Source: an uncultured Alphaproteobacteria bacterium (GTDB lineage Bacteria > Pseudomonadota > Alphaproteobacteria > Micropepsales > Micropepsaceae). From it: DNA of 64,000 bases. Positions within the stretch are counted from its first letter, which is position 1, and each line of letters begins with the position of its first letter. The stretch lies in NCBI GenBank assembly GCA_903857685.1, contig CAIOFO010000105.1, forward strand, positions 19,614-83,613, written 5' to 3'. The notes under the pieces were generated by a model. That model was given only the letters and a program-made list of their open reading frames with translations. It did no database searches and had not been told where the DNA came from. Shown in pieces: positions 8,580 through 18,084 of the stretch. The position numbers and the translations under genes were made by a program.

Positions 8580-8990
8580 TCAGCCTTCGCCCGCTTCTTC
8601 CTCGGCCAGGCTCCTGACCAGGTCCAGGACGCGCTTGCGGACCTTGGGATCCTTGATTTTCATGAAGGCCAGGCTGAGATGCAGCCCCTCGCCCGAGGAG
8701 ACGAATTCCATCACCGGCGGCGCGCCGCGGGATTCGGCAACAGCGCCGGGTTCTTGCGCCGCGGCCACGCCCTCATAAAAGAAATCTATCGGCACGCCCA
8801 GGATGCGCGAGATTTCGTAAAGCCGTCCCGCGCCGATGCGATTGACGCCTTTTTCGTATTTCTGAACTTGCTGAAATGTCAGCCCGAGAAGATCGCCAAG
8901 CTTTTCCTGACTCATGCCGATCAACATCCGCCGGATGCGGACGCGGTTGCCGACCTGGGCATCGATGGGATTGGCTTGTTTCTTTGGCAC
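8580..8990 (-). CDS. XRE-family helix-turn-helix regulator
   Basis: 136-residue regulator from GTG 8990 (PKKQANPIDAQVG); the frame is open to 9074 but the extra residues do not resemble the family. The HTH is RVRIRRMLIGMSQEKLGDLLGLTFQQVQKYEKGVNRIGAGRL, a sequence nearly invariant across alphaproteobacterial homologues (given here only as family recall). The C-terminal KDPKVRKRVLDLVRSLAEEE is a helical tail. It is the last gene of the long minus-strand block after lnt. In many relatives metK and trmB come next; here the block stops, convergent with hisE. Confidence 0.88.
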   Translation of the reverse strand: MPKKQANPIDAQVGNRVRIRRMLIGMSQEKLGDLLGLTFQQVQKYEKGVNRIGAGRLYEISRILGVPIDFFYEGVAAAQEPGAVAESRGAPPVMEFVSSGEGLHLSLAFMKIKDPKVRKRVLDLVRSLAEEEAGEG

Positions 8991-9080
8991 GGGGTCAGCA
9001 CATATAAAAGCGTTGGCGGGCGGGAGCTTACCCGCATTGGTCACCGAACTGAAAGAAATAAATCCACGACGCAAGCTGCG

Positions 9081-10628
9081 TCACTTTCGTCCCAGGACAA
9101 ACGCCAGCGCGGTTGCAGTAACCAGCAACAGCAGAAATGCCAGATCACCGAAACGCGCATAGGTTGACGGGGACGCAGCCTGCGGCAACCGCGCGTCGAG
9201 CACGCCCATTTTGCCCAGCTCCAATTGCGCCGTGATCCGGCCAAACGGATCGATCACCGCCGAGATTCCCGTATTGGCCGCACGCGCAACGGGTAATGCC
9301 TCTTCGATTGCGCGCGCGCGTGCAATCAGAAGATGTTGCTTGGGGCCGGCCCAGGGACCGAACCAGGAATCGTCGGTGACATTGACGAACCAGCCGGGAC
9401 GCAGCCCTTGCTGACTTGGTGTCACCGCGCCCGGAAAAATAATTTCATAGCAAATCAGCGGCGTCACGGCGGGCGCGCCGGGCAATTTGTACGTATGCGG
9501 ACCATCGCCGCTGGCGAAACCTTCCTGACCGTCTGTCAGCTTGGTAACGCCGATATGGTTGAGAATATTGGCAAAGGGAACATATTCGCCGAACGGCACG
9601 AGATGGAATTTATCGTAAACCATCGGCGCCGCGCCCGGCGGAAAGATAAGTAGGCTGTTGTAAAATGATAGATTGTCGCCGGCGCGCGTCGCCCGCGTCG
9701 CGCCGGTAATCAGCGTGCGACGCGGTCCGGTCAGCAGGGTGATTTCATCCAGCGCGGAAGGCGAGCGGTTGAACATCAGGGGCGGCGGGGCCGCTTCCGG
9801 CCAGATGATCTCGGTCGGATTGCCTGGCGCGGCGCTGAGATCCAAGAGGCGCTGCCAGTTGCGTTTGTAATATTCGGCGCGGTCCTTTTCGCGTTGGGGA
9901 ATGTCCGGCTGCACGATTCGCAGACTGACGCCCGCCACGTCCTGCGTGGGATTGGCCGCCAGCCGCGCGGCGCCGCCGGCCCACAGCGCCACGAATAGCG
10001 CCAGCATGGCGGCGGGCGCTTTCCAGCCGCCGGGTATTGTCCATCCTGCGAGCGAGGCGCCGAACAAAACCGTCAGGAAGGACAGCCCATAGGCCCCGAT
10101 CACCGACATACATTGTAAAATTGAAAGCGAGGCGCCCCAGCCATAGGCCGGCAAGTTCCAGGGAAGTCCGGTGAACAGATGCCCGCGCAGCCATTCGGCC
10201 GCGGCGTACAAAACCGCGAAGACCAGAAACCGCGCCGGCCCGTCCTGCCAGAAATACAGCGCCAGGACGCAGGCCAGGCCGGTGAAAAGCGCCAAGCCCG
10301 CGGGAAGAATGACCAGCGCGAAGGGCATCTGCCACAGATGCGCGGAAGGATCGACCAGAAAGGCGTAACCGATCCAGTGCAAGCCGATCAGGAATTGGCC
10401 GAAGGCAAAGGCCCAGCCCGCGACAAAAGCCGCGCCAAACGGATGGCGGCTGTTGTCGGCGCCGTCCAGCAGCAGCGGCAGCGCGGCAAAGCCCAGCAAC
10501 AAAGCGGGAAAAAATTCCACGGGTGCGAAGCCCAGGGCCGACAGCGCGCCGCAGGCAAAGGCAAAGCCGGCGCGGCGCCAGCCAGTGAGTTTCATGACCC
10601 AGTTTCCGCCGCGCGCCAGAACCGTCAT
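9081..10628 (-). CDS. lnt: Apolipoprotein N-acyltransferase
   Basis: Inner-membrane enzyme that adds the third acyl chain to lipoproteins, 515 residues. The N-terminal half has about six to seven hydrophobic segments. The C-terminal nitrilase domain shows ITPLICYEIIFPG with the catalytic cysteine, and FHLVPFGEYVPF with the conserved active-site loop. A final hydrophobic helix (DLAFLLLLVTATALAFVLG) ends the protein. ATG 10628 overlaps the stop of the corC-like gene (ATGA), indicating translational coupling. Confidence 0.95.
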   Translation of the reverse strand: MTVLARGGNWVMKLTGWRRAGFAFACGALSALGFAPVEFFPALLLGFAALPLLLDGADNSRHPFGAAFVAGWAFAFGQFLIGLHWIGYAFLVDPSAHLWQMPFALVILPAGLALFTGLACVLALYFWQDGPARFLVFAVLYAAAEWLRGHLFTGLPWNLPAYGWGASLSILQCMSVIGAYGLSFLTVLFGASLAGWTIPGGWKAPAAMLALFVALWAGGAARLAANPTQDVAGVSLRIVQPDIPQREKDRAEYYKRNWQRLLDLSAAPGNPTEIIWPEAAPPPLMFNRSPSALDEITLLTGPRRTLITGATRATRAGDNLSFYNSLLIFPPGAAPMVYDKFHLVPFGEYVPFANILNHIGVTKLTDGQEGFASGDGPHTYKLPGAPAVTPLICYEIIFPGAVTPSQQGLRPGWFVNVTDDSWFGPWAGPKQHLLIARARAIEEALPVARAANTGISAVIDPFGRITAQLELGKMGVLDARLPQAASPSTYARFGDLAFLLLLVTATALAFVLGRK

Positions 10629-11500
10629 GGGGCCGCGGGCGGACAGATGCGCAGGCGCCGCACCCGGCGCGGATCGGCGTCCAGCACTTCGAATTCAAAG
10701 CCGGCGGGGTGGGTGACGATTTCGCCGCGCTGAGGCAAGCGGCCCAGCAGCGACGTCACCAGCCCCCCCAGCGAATCCACATCTTCGTCGGTTTCAGGGG
10801 TGGACAGGTCAATGCCGGTTTCGCTCTTGAAATCCTCAAGGTCCAGCCTGGCATCCACCACATAACAGGCGCCGTCACGGCGCAGCGCCATGCCCTCATC
10901 GTCATGCTCGTCGGCGATGTCGCCGACAATTTCCTCGATGATATCCTCGATGGTCACCAATCCGTCGGTGCCGCCATATTCGTCGATCACCAGCGCCAGA
11001 TGGGTGTGGCTGGTCTGCATCTTGAGCAGCAGGTCCAAGGCGCGCATGGAAGGCGGCACAAACAGCACCGTCCTCTTGATGGCGGAAATCGAAGACTTTG
11101 CCAGCCGGTAATCGCCGTCGGGCCGCATTTCCAAGAGCGCCATCACATCCTTGACATGCACCAGGCCGGTGGCGTCGTCCAGCGTCTCCCGGTAGACCGG
11201 CAGGCGCGAATGCTCGGCGGCACGAAACAGCGTCACCAGCTCAGGCAGCGGCATGGTTTCATCCGCCGCCACGATTTCGGCGCGCGGCACCATCACATCG
11301 CGCACTTTCAATTCACCGAACGCCAGCATGTTGGTCAGCATAACCCGTTCCTGCTCCGACAGGGCGGGCGACTGGCGTTCGCTTTCCTCGATCACCTCCT
11401 CCAGGCTTTCGCGCATGGCGGCGCTGGACGGGTTTTCGCCGCGCAGAATCTGCAGCAGGCGCTTGAACAGCGGCGGGCGATCGGCGGTGGCCTCGCTCAT
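10625..11500 (-). CDS. CorC/TlyC-like CBS-domain protein
   Basis: Soluble CBS-pair protein of the CorC/YbeX group, 291 residues from ATG 11500, the start that overlaps the ybeY stop (ATGA). Two CBS motifs are visible (VRDVMVPRAEIVAAD and AISAIKRTVLFVPPSMRALDLL, with a VIDEYGGTDGLVTIEDIIEEIVGDI stretch), followed by a CorC_HlyC C-terminal domain (DGACYVVDARLDLEDF). Family members are linked to magnesium/cobalt efflux or to lipoprotein maturation; the ybeY-corC-lnt order is widespread. The hemolysin label sometimes used is historical. Confidence 0.92.
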   Translation of the reverse strand: MSEATADRPPLFKRLLQILRGENPSSAAMRESLEEVIEESERQSPALSEQERVMLTNMLAFGELKVRDVMVPRAEIVAADETMPLPELVTLFRAAEHSRLPVYRETLDDATGLVHVKDVMALLEMRPDGDYRLAKSSISAIKRTVLFVPPSMRALDLLLKMQTSHTHLALVIDEYGGTDGLVTIEDIIEEIVGDIADEHDDEGMALRRDGACYVVDARLDLEDFKSETGIDLSTPETDEDVDSLGGLVTSLLGRLPQRGEIVTHPAGFEFEVLDADPRRVRRLRICPPAAP

Positions 11501-11955
11501 GCGACCACCTTGTAGGGGTCCGCGATTCCCAGTTTCTTCAAGATCCTGACTTCCAGCGGCTCCATCACCCTGGCATCGCGGTCCTTCTCGTGATCGTAAC
11601 CGGCCAGGTGCAGCACGCCATGCACCACCAGATGGCTGGCGTGATCGCAAAGGCGTTTGCCGGACTGTTCGGCCTCCTTGAGGGCCACGCCATGGGCGAT
11701 TGCGATATCGCCGCGATAACCGTCGCGGTTCGCGCTCGCGGGAAAAGACAGGACATTGGTGGGCTTGTTCTTGCCCCGGAAATCGCGGTTGAGGCCCTTG
11801 AGCTTTTCATCGCTGCTGAGCAGCACGGTCAGCCGGCTTTTGGCCGGCAAGCCGGATGCCCGGAGCGCCGCCTCGGCGGCCTGGCGCAGCCGTGCGGTGA
11901 GCCCGCGCGGTTTGCGCCAGCCCGGGTCGTCTACCAATACCGTAATGGCGCTCAT
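11497..11955 (-). CDS. ybeY: Endoribonuclease YbeY (rRNA maturation)
   Basis: Metal-dependent single-strand endoribonuclease involved in 16S rRNA 3' maturation and ribosome quality control, 152 residues. The zinc motif H-x3-H-x5-H is complete: His112, His116 and His122 in VVHGVLHLAGYDH. NKPTNVLSFP is the other family signature. It overlaps phoH-like upstream and corC-like downstream by four bases each. Confidence 0.95.
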   Translation of the reverse strand: MSAITVLVDDPGWRKPRGLTARLRQAAEAALRASGLPAKSRLTVLLSSDEKLKGLNRDFRGKNKPTNVLSFPASANRDGYRGDIAIAHGVALKEAEQSGKRLCDHASHLVVHGVLHLAGYDHEKDRDARVMEPLEVRILKKLGIADPYKVVA

Positions 11956-12902
11956 CTTCCCTTGGCAGTATAGGCGCGGACGATCCGGCTGACGAGAGCA
12001 TGACGCACCACGTCCGCATCGGAAAAGCGCTGGATGCCCACACCTTCAACACCTTCCAGGATGGAAAGCGCCTCGGCCAGGCCCTCGGGCCGGCCGCCGG
12101 GCAGGTCGCTCTGCCCCGGATCGCCGGTCACAACCATCTGGGAATCCTCGCCCAGCCGAGTCAGGACCATCTTCATCTGGGCCGCGGTGGTGTTCTGGGC
12201 TTCGTCCAGGATGACAAAGGCGCGGCTGAGGGTGCGGCCGCGCATGAAGGCCAGCGGCGCCACCTCGATCACGCCCTGTTCGATCAGCCGCGTCGCCTGC
12301 TCGCCCAGCACATCGAATAGCGCGTCATAAAGCGGCCGCAGATAGGGATCGATCTTCTCTTTTAGGTCGCCGGGCAGGAAGCCCAGCCGCTCGCCCGCTT
12401 CCAGCGCCGGGCGCGACAGGATCAGCCGCTCCACCTTGCGCTGGTAAAGCATGTGCGCGCCGTAAGCGGCGGCCAGATAGGTCTTGCCGGTGCCGGCCGG
12501 GCCGATGCCGAACACCAGGGGATGCTCGCGCATCAGCTCGAGATAGGCGCTCTGGGCGGGACTGCGCGGCCTTGTCAGGCGGGCGGCTGCCGTGCGGATG
12601 GCGCCCGGAGTTTGCGCCCGGCTGCCATCGGTAAAGCGGATTTCGGAATCCACCTCGGCCAGGGTGATGCTCTCGCCCGCTTCGGCCCGGGCGTAAAGCG
12701 CGGCCAGAATGGCGGCACCGCGCTGCCGCTCCGCCCCCGACAGGGCGATGCGATTGCCGCGCTGGGTGATGCGGATGTCGAGGCGCTGTTCCAGCCGGGC
12801 GAAATTCTTCTGGTGCGGGCCGCTCAGGGCGGCCATCAGCCGGTTGTCGGCGAATTCCACGGCATATTGTTCGGTGACCGGCTTCTTCTTGGATTTCTTC
12901 AC
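11952..12902 (-). CDS. PhoH-like ATPase (YbeZ)
   Basis: P-loop ATPase, 316 residues. It has a Walker A motif in [18 protein letters not shown], then [33 protein letters not shown] and a Walker B region in [22 protein letters not shown]. An N-terminal KH-like RNA-binding segment precedes the ATPase. Family knowledge links YbeZ to YbeY in rRNA processing, which fits the overlap with ybeY. The GTG start (12902) overlaps the miaB stop, giving coupled translation. A phosphate-starvation role is not supported by anything here. Confidence 0.93.
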   Translation of the reverse strand: MKKSKKKPVTEQYAVEFADNRLMAALSGPHQKNFARLEQRLDIRITQRGNRIALSGAERQRGAAILAALYARAEAGESITLAEVDSEIRFTDGSRAQTPGAIRTAAARLTRPRSPAQSAYLELMREHPLVFGIGPAGTGKTYLAAAYGAHMLYQRKVERLILSRPALEAGERLGFLPGDLKEKIDPYLRPLYDALFDVLGEQATRLIEQGVIEVAPLAFMRGRTLSRAFVILDEAQNTTAAQMKMVLTRLGEDSQMVVTGDPGQSDLPGGRPEGLAEALSILEGVEGVGIQRFSDADVVRHALVSRIVRAYTAKGR

Positions 12903-14248
12903 GCGGGCATACTTGCTGTTTCAAGGTCCTTTGCCAGGAGTGCGCCGTGCAGGCTGTTGGCGGTGAGGCCGGTGATCTTCACCTTGGCGACGCGGCCGAT
13001 CAACGCCCGGCTGCCCTGGACATGCAGCGGCTGAAGATACGGCGTGCGGCCGACCAGCTGGCCTTTTTCGCGGCCGGGCTTTTCAAACAGCACGGGCATG
13101 GTCTTGCCGATGGCGGCGCGGTTGGCGTCATCCTGCTGCTCCAGCAGCAGCGCCTGCAGCGCCAGAAGCCGTGCCGTCTTGACGGGTTCGGCCACCAACT
13201 TTTTGGCCGCCGCGGCCGGCGTGCCGGGACGGGGGCTGTATTTGAACGAAAAGCACTGGGCGAATTTCACCTCGCGCACCAGCGCCATGGTCGCATCGAA
13301 ATCCGCATCGCTCTCGCCGGGAAACCCGACAATGAAATCCGAGGAAAAGGCGATGTCCGGCCGCGCCGCCCGCAGCTTTCCGATTAGGCAGAGATAATCG
13401 TCCGCCGTATGCTGGCGGTTCATCGCCGCCAGCACCGTGTCGGAGCCCGACTGCACCGGCAGATGCAGCATCGGCATCAGCTTTTCGATTGCGCCATGCG
13501 CCGCGATCAATTCGTCATCCATGTCGCGGGGATGGCTGGTGGTGTAGCGGATGCGGCTTACGCTCTTGATCCGCGCGATGGCTTCGATCAGCCGCGCCAG
13601 GTTCCAGGTCTTGCCGTCCTCGCCCACGCCGCGATAGGCGTTGACATTCTGGCCCAGCAGCACGATTTCGCGCGCGCCGCGCGCCGATAGCTGCCCCGCC
13701 TCGGCAATGATGCGGTCGGGGGCGCGGGAATGTTCCGGCCCGCGGGTATAAGGCACCACGCAGAAAGTGCAGAACTTGTCGCAGCCTTCCTGCACGGTAA
13801 GAAAAGCGCTGACGCCGGTGTCGCTGACGGCCTCCGGCAGCGCGTCGAATTTTTCCAGCGCCGGAAAATCGGTCTCCAGCACATGGCCCGCCTGCCGCGC
13901 GGCGCGGGCGATCATCTCGGGCAGGCGGTGATAGGATTGCGGCCCCACCACCAGATCCACCACCGGCGCGCGCGCCACAATCTCGGCGCCCTCGGCCTGA
14001 GCCGTGCAGCCCGCCACCGTCACCAGCATGTCCGGCTTTTCGCGCTTCAGCGCCTTCAGGCGGCCCAGTTCCGAATAAACCTTCTCGGTCGCTTTTTCGC
14101 GGATATGGCAGGTGTTGAGGATCACCATGTCGGCGCCCTTCGCCTCACCCGTCGGGGCATAGCCCAGCGGCGCCAGCAGGTCCGCCATGCGGGCGGAATC
14201 ATAGGCGTTCATCTGGCAGCCATAGGACTTGATGAAGAGCTTCTTCAT
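12899..14248 (-). CDS. miaB: tRNA-2-methylthio-N6-dimethylallyladenosine synthase
   Basis: Radical SAM methylthiotransferase that completes ms2i6A37 in tRNA, 449 residues. The UPF0004 domain supplies Cys11, Cys47 and Cys81 for the auxiliary 4Fe-4S cluster, and the radical SAM triad is Cys156, Cys160, Cys163 ([17 protein letters not shown]). The C-terminal TRAM domain follows ([25 protein letters not shown]). It sits between plsC and phoH-like in the conserved alphaproteobacterial order. Confidence 0.96.
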   Translation of the reverse strand: MKKLFIKSYGCQMNAYDSARMADLLAPLGYAPTGEAKGADMVILNTCHIREKATEKVYSELGRLKALKREKPDMLVTVAGCTAQAEGAEIVARAPVVDLVVGPQSYHRLPEMIARAARQAGHVLETDFPALEKFDALPEAVSDTGVSAFLTVQEGCDKFCTFCVVPYTRGPEHSRAPDRIIAEAGQLSARGAREIVLLGQNVNAYRGVGEDGKTWNLARLIEAIARIKSVSRIRYTTSHPRDMDDELIAAHGAIEKLMPMLHLPVQSGSDTVLAAMNRQHTADDYLCLIGKLRAARPDIAFSSDFIVGFPGESDADFDATMALVREVKFAQCFSFKYSPRPGTPAAAAKKLVAEPVKTARLLALQALLLEQQDDANRAAIGKTMPVLFEKPGREKGQLVGRTPYLQPLHVQGSRALIGRVAKVKITGLTANSLHGALLAKDLETASMPA

Positions 14249-14299
14249 GGCAGCGGTTTATATGCAAAACTTGCCGGAAAACACAGATGGGCGCCCAAA

Positions 14300-15070
14300 T
14301 CAGGTGATGCCTGCCAGGGCGCGCATCTGCCCGGCGCGCACCATGTTTTCCGCGGTCCGGGCCAGTTCCTTGCGGTCCATCGCGTCCAGGCTGAGAGGCG
14401 AGTGGAATTCCACCGCAACATCCAGCGGCCCGGCCTTGAGGGATTCCCACAGATGCGGCACCAGTTCCATGTCGCCATACCAGGCGAAAAGCGGGCGGTT
14501 TTCGCGGCCCATGGGAATGCCGTGAATGCCGGTATAGGCGGTGGAAACCGGCTGCACCGTGACATGGCGTCCGTCAATTTCCGCTTCCGCCGCGCCCAGG
14601 AGCGCGCTCTTGAAGGGCAGCACGCCATTGCCGTCACTGGACGTGCCTTCGGGAAACAGCACCAGCGTGTCGCCCGCCAGCAATCTTTCGCGGATTTCGT
14701 CACGGGCGGCGCCGGTTTCGCTGCGCCGCGCCCGTGTCACGAACACGGTGCGCTGCAGCCGCGCCAGGGTGCCGAAGAAGGGCCAGCTTCCCACTTCCGA
14801 TTTGGCGACAAAGGACAGCGGCATCACGGCCGAGAAGATGACGATGTCGAGCCAGCCGGTATGGTTGGCGACAAGCAATGCGCCGCTGGCCGGCACGCCG
14901 ATCACGCGAATGCGGATGCCGAACAGCCAGGCGACAAAGCGGTGATAGGTGTGCGGGAAACTGCGGACATAGGGCAGGCCGAATGTCAGGCCCAGCCACT
15001 GAACCGGAATAAGAAGGCAGGTGATCACCAGGAACGCCGCCAGCAGGACGGCGGCGCGCATCCTCGGCAT
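14300..15070 (-). CDS. plsC: 1-acyl-sn-glycerol-3-phosphate acyltransferase
   Basis: Membrane-bound lysophosphatidate acyltransferase, 256 residues. An N-terminal hydrophobic helix (AAVLLAAFLVITCLLIPVQWL) leads into the acyltransferase motifs NHTGWLDIV (HX4D) and LFPEGTSSDG. The start codon overlaps the fur stop codon by one base (TGATG), so the two are probably coupled. An OlsA-type role in ornithine lipid synthesis is also conceivable since olsB is in the window, but olsB is 20 kb away; a general phospholipid role is the simpler reading. Confidence 0.9.
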   Translation of the reverse strand: MPRMRAAVLLAAFLVITCLLIPVQWLGLTFGLPYVRSFPHTYHRFVAWLFGIRIRVIGVPASGALLVANHTGWLDIVIFSAVMPLSFVAKSEVGSWPFFGTLARLQRTVFVTRARRSETGAARDEIRERLLAGDTLVLFPEGTSSDGNGVLPFKSALLGAAEAEIDGRHVTVQPVSTAYTGIHGIPMGRENRPLFAWYGDMELVPHLWESLKAGPLDVAVEFHSPLSLDAMDRKELARTAENMVRAGQMRALAGIT

Positions 15071-15492
15071 CAGGATTTGATAGGCTTCCTGCCCTTGGGC
15101 ACGCCGTAAAGCTCCAGGCGGTGATCCACCAGTTCAAAGCCCAGTTCCTCGGCGACCCGGCGCTGCAGCTTTTCGATGTCTTCGTTGCGGAATTCGATGA
15201 CGCTGCCGGTTTGAATGTCGATCAGGTGGTCGTGATGGTTTTCCGGCGCTTCTTCGTAACGGGCACGGCCGTCGCGAAAATCGTGGCGTTCCAGGATGCC
15301 GGCATCCTCGAACAGCTTGACGGTGCGATACACGGTGGCGATGGAGATGTGCGGGTCGATCGCGGCGGCGCGGCGGTATAGCTCTTCCGCGTCGGGATGG
15401 TCGCCTGCGCTGGACAGCACACGGGCGATGACCCGGCGCTGCTCGGTCATGCGAAGCCCCTTGTCAACGCAGAGTTGTTCGATCCGCGTCAC
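15070..15492 (-). CDS. fur: Fur/Mur-family metal-dependent repressor
   Basis: Ferric-uptake-regulator family protein, 140 residues. The winged helix is seen in MTEQRRVIARVLSSAGDHPDAEELYRRA and ISIATVYRTVKLFEDAG. The metal region is ENHHDHLIDIQTG; the structural-zinc CxxC of E. coli Fur is absent, as in many alphaproteobacterial Fur/Mur proteins. It may therefore sense iron or manganese, and the sequence alone does not decide. Its place between rimI and plsC is conserved in the class. Confidence 0.92.
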   Translation of the reverse strand: MTRIEQLCVDKGLRMTEQRRVIARVLSSAGDHPDAEELYRRAAAIDPHISIATVYRTVKLFEDAGILERHDFRDGRARYEEAPENHHDHLIDIQTGSVIEFRNEDIEKLQRRVAEELGFELVDHRLELYGVPKGRKPIKS

Positions 15493-15526
15493 GCGCGTCC
15501 CATCCTTATCGCTTGTCCCGGCGACG

Positions 15527-15985
15527 TTAAGCGAATTTTCCGCCGGGCGGAAGCGGCAGCCCCGCCTTCAGCACCCAGGCATCACTCGTCCCGTCGGGTC
15601 CGCCATAATAGCCCTTGCGCTGTCCCACCCGGGCGAACCCGAGCCCGGCATAGAGCGCCAGCGCCGCTGGATTGTCCGTGCCCACCTCCAGAAAGATGCT
15701 TTGTGCGCCCAGCAGCGCGGCTTGCCGGGCGGCGGACTGCAGCAGGGCGCGGCCCAGCCCCCGGCCGCGCGCCTCCAGGGCGACGGCAAGGGTGAGTATT
15801 TCGGCTTCCCCGCCTGTGGCCCGGGCCAGGACAAAGCCATGCGCGGTAAAGAAAGCAAAGACGCCCTGGCCGGCAAGAAGCACGGCCAGACCCGCCGCAT
15901 TCCAGGGGTCGGGAAAGCATTGTTGATGCAGCGCCACCAGCGTGCCGACATCGTCCTTTGCGGGATCGAACAATATGGGTGTCAT
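15527..15985 (-). CDS. rimI: Ribosomal protein S18 alanine N-acetyltransferase
   Basis: GNAT-family acetyltransferase of 152 residues. EILTLAVALEARGRGLGRALLQSAARQAALLGA is the acetyl-CoA-binding motif A, followed by IFLEVGTDNPAALALYAGLGFARVGQRKGYY, characteristic of RimI-like enzymes. Placement directly behind tsaB (two bases between stop and start) supports the RimI assignment, as tsaB-rimI is a common pair. A partial family A repeat runs across the tsaB end just upstream. Confidence 0.9.
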   Translation of the reverse strand: MTPILFDPAKDDVGTLVALHQQCFPDPWNAAGLAVLLAGQGVFAFFTAHGFVLARATGGEAEILTLAVALEARGRGLGRALLQSAARQAALLGAQSIFLEVGTDNPAALALYAGLGFARVGQRKGYYGGPDGTSDAWVLKAGLPLPPGGKFA

Positions 15986-15987
15986 GA

Positions 15988-16671
15988 TTATGGCAAAACC
16001 GTTTCCGCTCTTGCTGGCCGATTCTCCTGCGGCAGTTTGGCATCCGGGGCGCGCAGGTAAAGCGGCGCGGGGGCTGTGTCAGGTGCCGGGCGCTGCAATG
16101 CCAGGCGCGCCACCCACACGGCATCGGGCTGGCGGACGGCGCTGAGCGGATAATTCGTCCCCAATGCAGCGGCGGCGGCCGGTGCGCCGGTACCACACAG
16201 GGTGCAAGGCCCGAAGCTGCGGATTTTTTCCACGGCCCCGGCAAAGGGCAGCACCATGGGTGCAAATATGCTGGCGCCGTGCTCCCACAGCAGCAGATAG
16301 GCTTCTTCGCGCCTGGCATCATGGATCGCGGCGGCGCGCGCGGCTGTGGTCGCCGCCGCCATGGCTTCGAGCGTGGTGATTCCGGTCAGGGGTTTTTTCA
16401 GCGCCAACCGCAGCCCGCGCATGAAGGCTAGGCCGACGCGCTGTCCGGTGAATGTGCCGGGACCGGTGGTGACGGCGAGGCGGTCCAGTTCGGCGAAGGC
16501 AATTTTGGCCCTGGCCATGACATCGCGCACCATCGGGGCCAGGGTTTCGGCCTGGCCGCGCGCCATTTCCTCAAACTGGTGCGCCAGTACCGCATCGCCA
16601 CGCAGTGCCGCCACCGAGCAGGCGCCGAGCGCGGTATCGACGGCGAGGATTGCTGTATTTTGATCGCTCAC
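15988..16671 (-). CDS. tsaB: tRNA threonylcarbamoyladenosine biosynthesis protein TsaB
   Basis: Partner of TsaD in t6A37 formation, 227 residues with GTG start 16671. The N-terminal ILAVDTALGACSVAAL and AVTTGPGTFTGQRVGLAFMRGL are the ASKHA-fold signatures of TsaB. The zinc-binding motif of TsaD is absent, as expected. The last dozen residues (ENRPARAETVLP) are encoded by a truncated family A repeat at 15994-16027, so this C-terminus may be a late addition. Confidence 0.93.
   Translation of the reverse strand: MSDQNTAILAVDTALGACSVAALRGDAVLAHQFEEMARGQAETLAPMVRDVMARAKIAFAELDRLAVTTGPGTFTGQRVGLAFMRGLRLALKKPLTGITTLEAMAAATTAARAAAIHDARREEAYLLLWEHGASIFAPMVLPFAGAVEKIRSFGPCTLCGTGAPAAAAALGTNYPLSAVRQPDAVWVARLALQRPAPDTAPAPLYLRAPDAKLPQENRPARAETVLP
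15994..16027 (+). repeat. Family A repeat, partial copy 3, within the tsaB 3' end
   Basis: GGCAAAACCG followed by TTTCCGCTC and TTGCTGGCCGATTCTCC matches the right two thirds of the copy at 46979-47033 (GCAAAACCG, CTTTTGCTGGCCGATGCTCC). The left part with GGTCGC is missing. It lies in the coding sequence for the TsaB C-terminus, read on the opposite strand. Confidence 0.6.
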
Positions 16672-16680
16672 ACGAACGCT

Positions 16681-17289
16681 CTATAGGATCTTGCACGCTT
16701 CGTCGAAGGAAAGACGGGGATTGCGGGGATACACGCACGCCGGATCGCCATGGCCCAGGGCGCAAATGAAATTGGATTTGATGGCGGTACCGGCGAAGAA
16801 TTCCTTGTCCATACCGGCATTGTCGAAGCCCGACATCGGGCCGCAATCCAGCCCCAGGGCGCGTGCAGCGATAATGAAATAAGCGCCCTGTAGCGTGCCG
16901 TTGCGGAATGCGGAGTTTTGGATCAGTTCCGCATTGCCGATGAAGTTGTCCTTCATGGTGGGAACATTGGGGAAAAGCCTGGGCAGGATGTGGGGGAAAT
17001 CCAGGTCATAGCCGATGATCGCCACCGCCGGCGCCAGCATGGTCTTTTCGCGATTGCCTTCGGCGAGCAGCGGCTTCAGCCGCGCCTTGGCCTCTGGCGT
17101 CGTGACAAAAACAAAGCGCGCCGGTGTAATATTGGCCGCCGTCGGGCCCCAGCGCATCAGGTCATAGACCGCCATCAGCATGGCGGCGCTGACCGGCTTG
17201 TCCGACCATTTGTTCTGGGTGCGAGCGGCGCGGAAAATCGTGTCCAGCGCCTCGTCATTTATGGCGTGAGGTATGGCGCCGTGTTGCAT
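16681..17289 (-). CDS. RutE/HadB-type nitroreductase (malonic semialdehyde reductase)
   Basis: FMN-dependent nitroreductase-fold oxidoreductase of 202 residues. [29 protein letters not shown] and [18 protein letters not shown] match the malonic-semialdehyde reductase subgroup. The rest of the pyrimidine rut operon is not here, so the physiological substrate is open. It lies in line between nfu (22 bases upstream) and tsaB (9 bases downstream) and is probably co-transcribed. Confidence 0.88.
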   Translation of the reverse strand: MQHGAIPHAINDEALDTIFRAARTQNKWSDKPVSAAMLMAVYDLMRWGPTAANITPARFVFVTTPEAKARLKPLLAEGNREKTMLAPAVAIIGYDLDFPHILPRLFPNVPTMKDNFIGNAELIQNSAFRNGTLQGAYFIIAARALGLDCGPMSGFDNAGMDKEFFAGTAIKSNFICALGHGDPACVYPRNPRLSFDEACKIL

Positions 17290-17311
17290 GGCTGCTCCAG
17301 GGAAAGGGGAA

Positions 17312-17878
17312 TCAGACCGCTTCGACGGCGGTCACTTCCGGAAAATAATGGCGCAGCATGTTCTCGATGCCGTTCTTCAGCGTGCGCGAAGAAGACGGGC
17401 AGCCGGCGCAGGAACCCTGCAGGTGCAGCGCCACGATTCCGGTTTCGCTGTCGAAATGCTTGAAGATGATATCGCCGCCATCCTGGGCCACGGCGGGACG
17501 AACCTTGGTGTCGATCACCTCTTTGATCTGCTGGACAATTTCGGAATCGTCCTCGCTGGCGCCGTCTTCTTCCAGCGCAGCGCCTTCCATCAATGGAAGC
17601 CCTTGCGTGAAATGCTCCATGATGGTGCCCAGCAGGGCGGGCTTGAGATGCTTCCAGTCGCCATCACGCTTGGTGATGGAAATGAAATCGCTGCCGAAGA
17701 AAACGCGGGCGACTTCCGGTGTCTGAAACAGCGCCTTGGCCAAGGGCGAGCGTCCCGCCGTGTCGGCGCTGGGAAAATCGGCCACCGCGCCCGCGCCCAT
17801 CACCTCGCGGCCGGGCAGGAATTTGAGGGTGGCGGGATTGGGGGTGGATTCGGTCTGGATGAACATGGGTGCGCTCAA
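17312..17878 (-). CDS. NifU-like Fe-S cluster scaffold/carrier (Nfu)
   Basis: 188-residue Nfu protein. The N-terminal Nfu_N domain starts [19 protein letters not shown], the linker is acidic ([12 protein letters not shown]), and the C-terminal NifU domain carries the cluster-binding Cys157-x-x-Cys160 in GSCAGCPSS. It delivers 4Fe-4S clusters to clients such as MiaB, which is downstream in the same block. This is the first gene of the long minus-strand run to 8.6 kb; its promoter should lie in the repeat-rich spacer at 17.9-18.1 kb. Confidence 0.95.
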   Translation of the reverse strand: MSAPMFIQTESTPNPATLKFLPGREVMGAGAVADFPSADTAGRSPLAKALFQTPEVARVFFGSDFISITKRDGDWKHLKPALLGTIMEHFTQGLPLMEGAALEEDGASEDDSEIVQQIKEVIDTKVRPAVAQDGGDIIFKHFDSETGIVALHLQGSCAGCPSSSRTLKNGIENMLRHYFPEVTAVEAV

Positions 17879-17949
17879 AAAACGTCACTGGATAGATGAA
17901 CCCTGACTGCGGCAGCATCAAGGGGTGAGGCGCGACCGCATGGCGGGCT

Positions 17950-18006
17950 AATCGGTTCGGTGAACCGATTTGAGCGCCGAACGGTCCATAGCGTCAGCGT
18001 ATGGAC
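17950..18006. repeat. Family C plus family B hairpins
   Basis: AATCGGTTC and GAACCGATT (17950-17970) form a perfect 9-bp stem around GGT, the same loop as the hairpin at 25332-25348 but with different arms. GTCCATA (17984-17990) and TATGGAC (18000-18006) then pair around GCGTCAGCG, a family B core. The element sits in the 206-base spacer between nfu and the divergent DUF2239 gene. Confidence 0.7.
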
Positions 18007-18084
18007 AGTTTAAACGAGCGGCCGAGAGTGAAATAATATCCGGGCAATATTGACTCGACTATTTTACCCGGATAAATATGAAAA

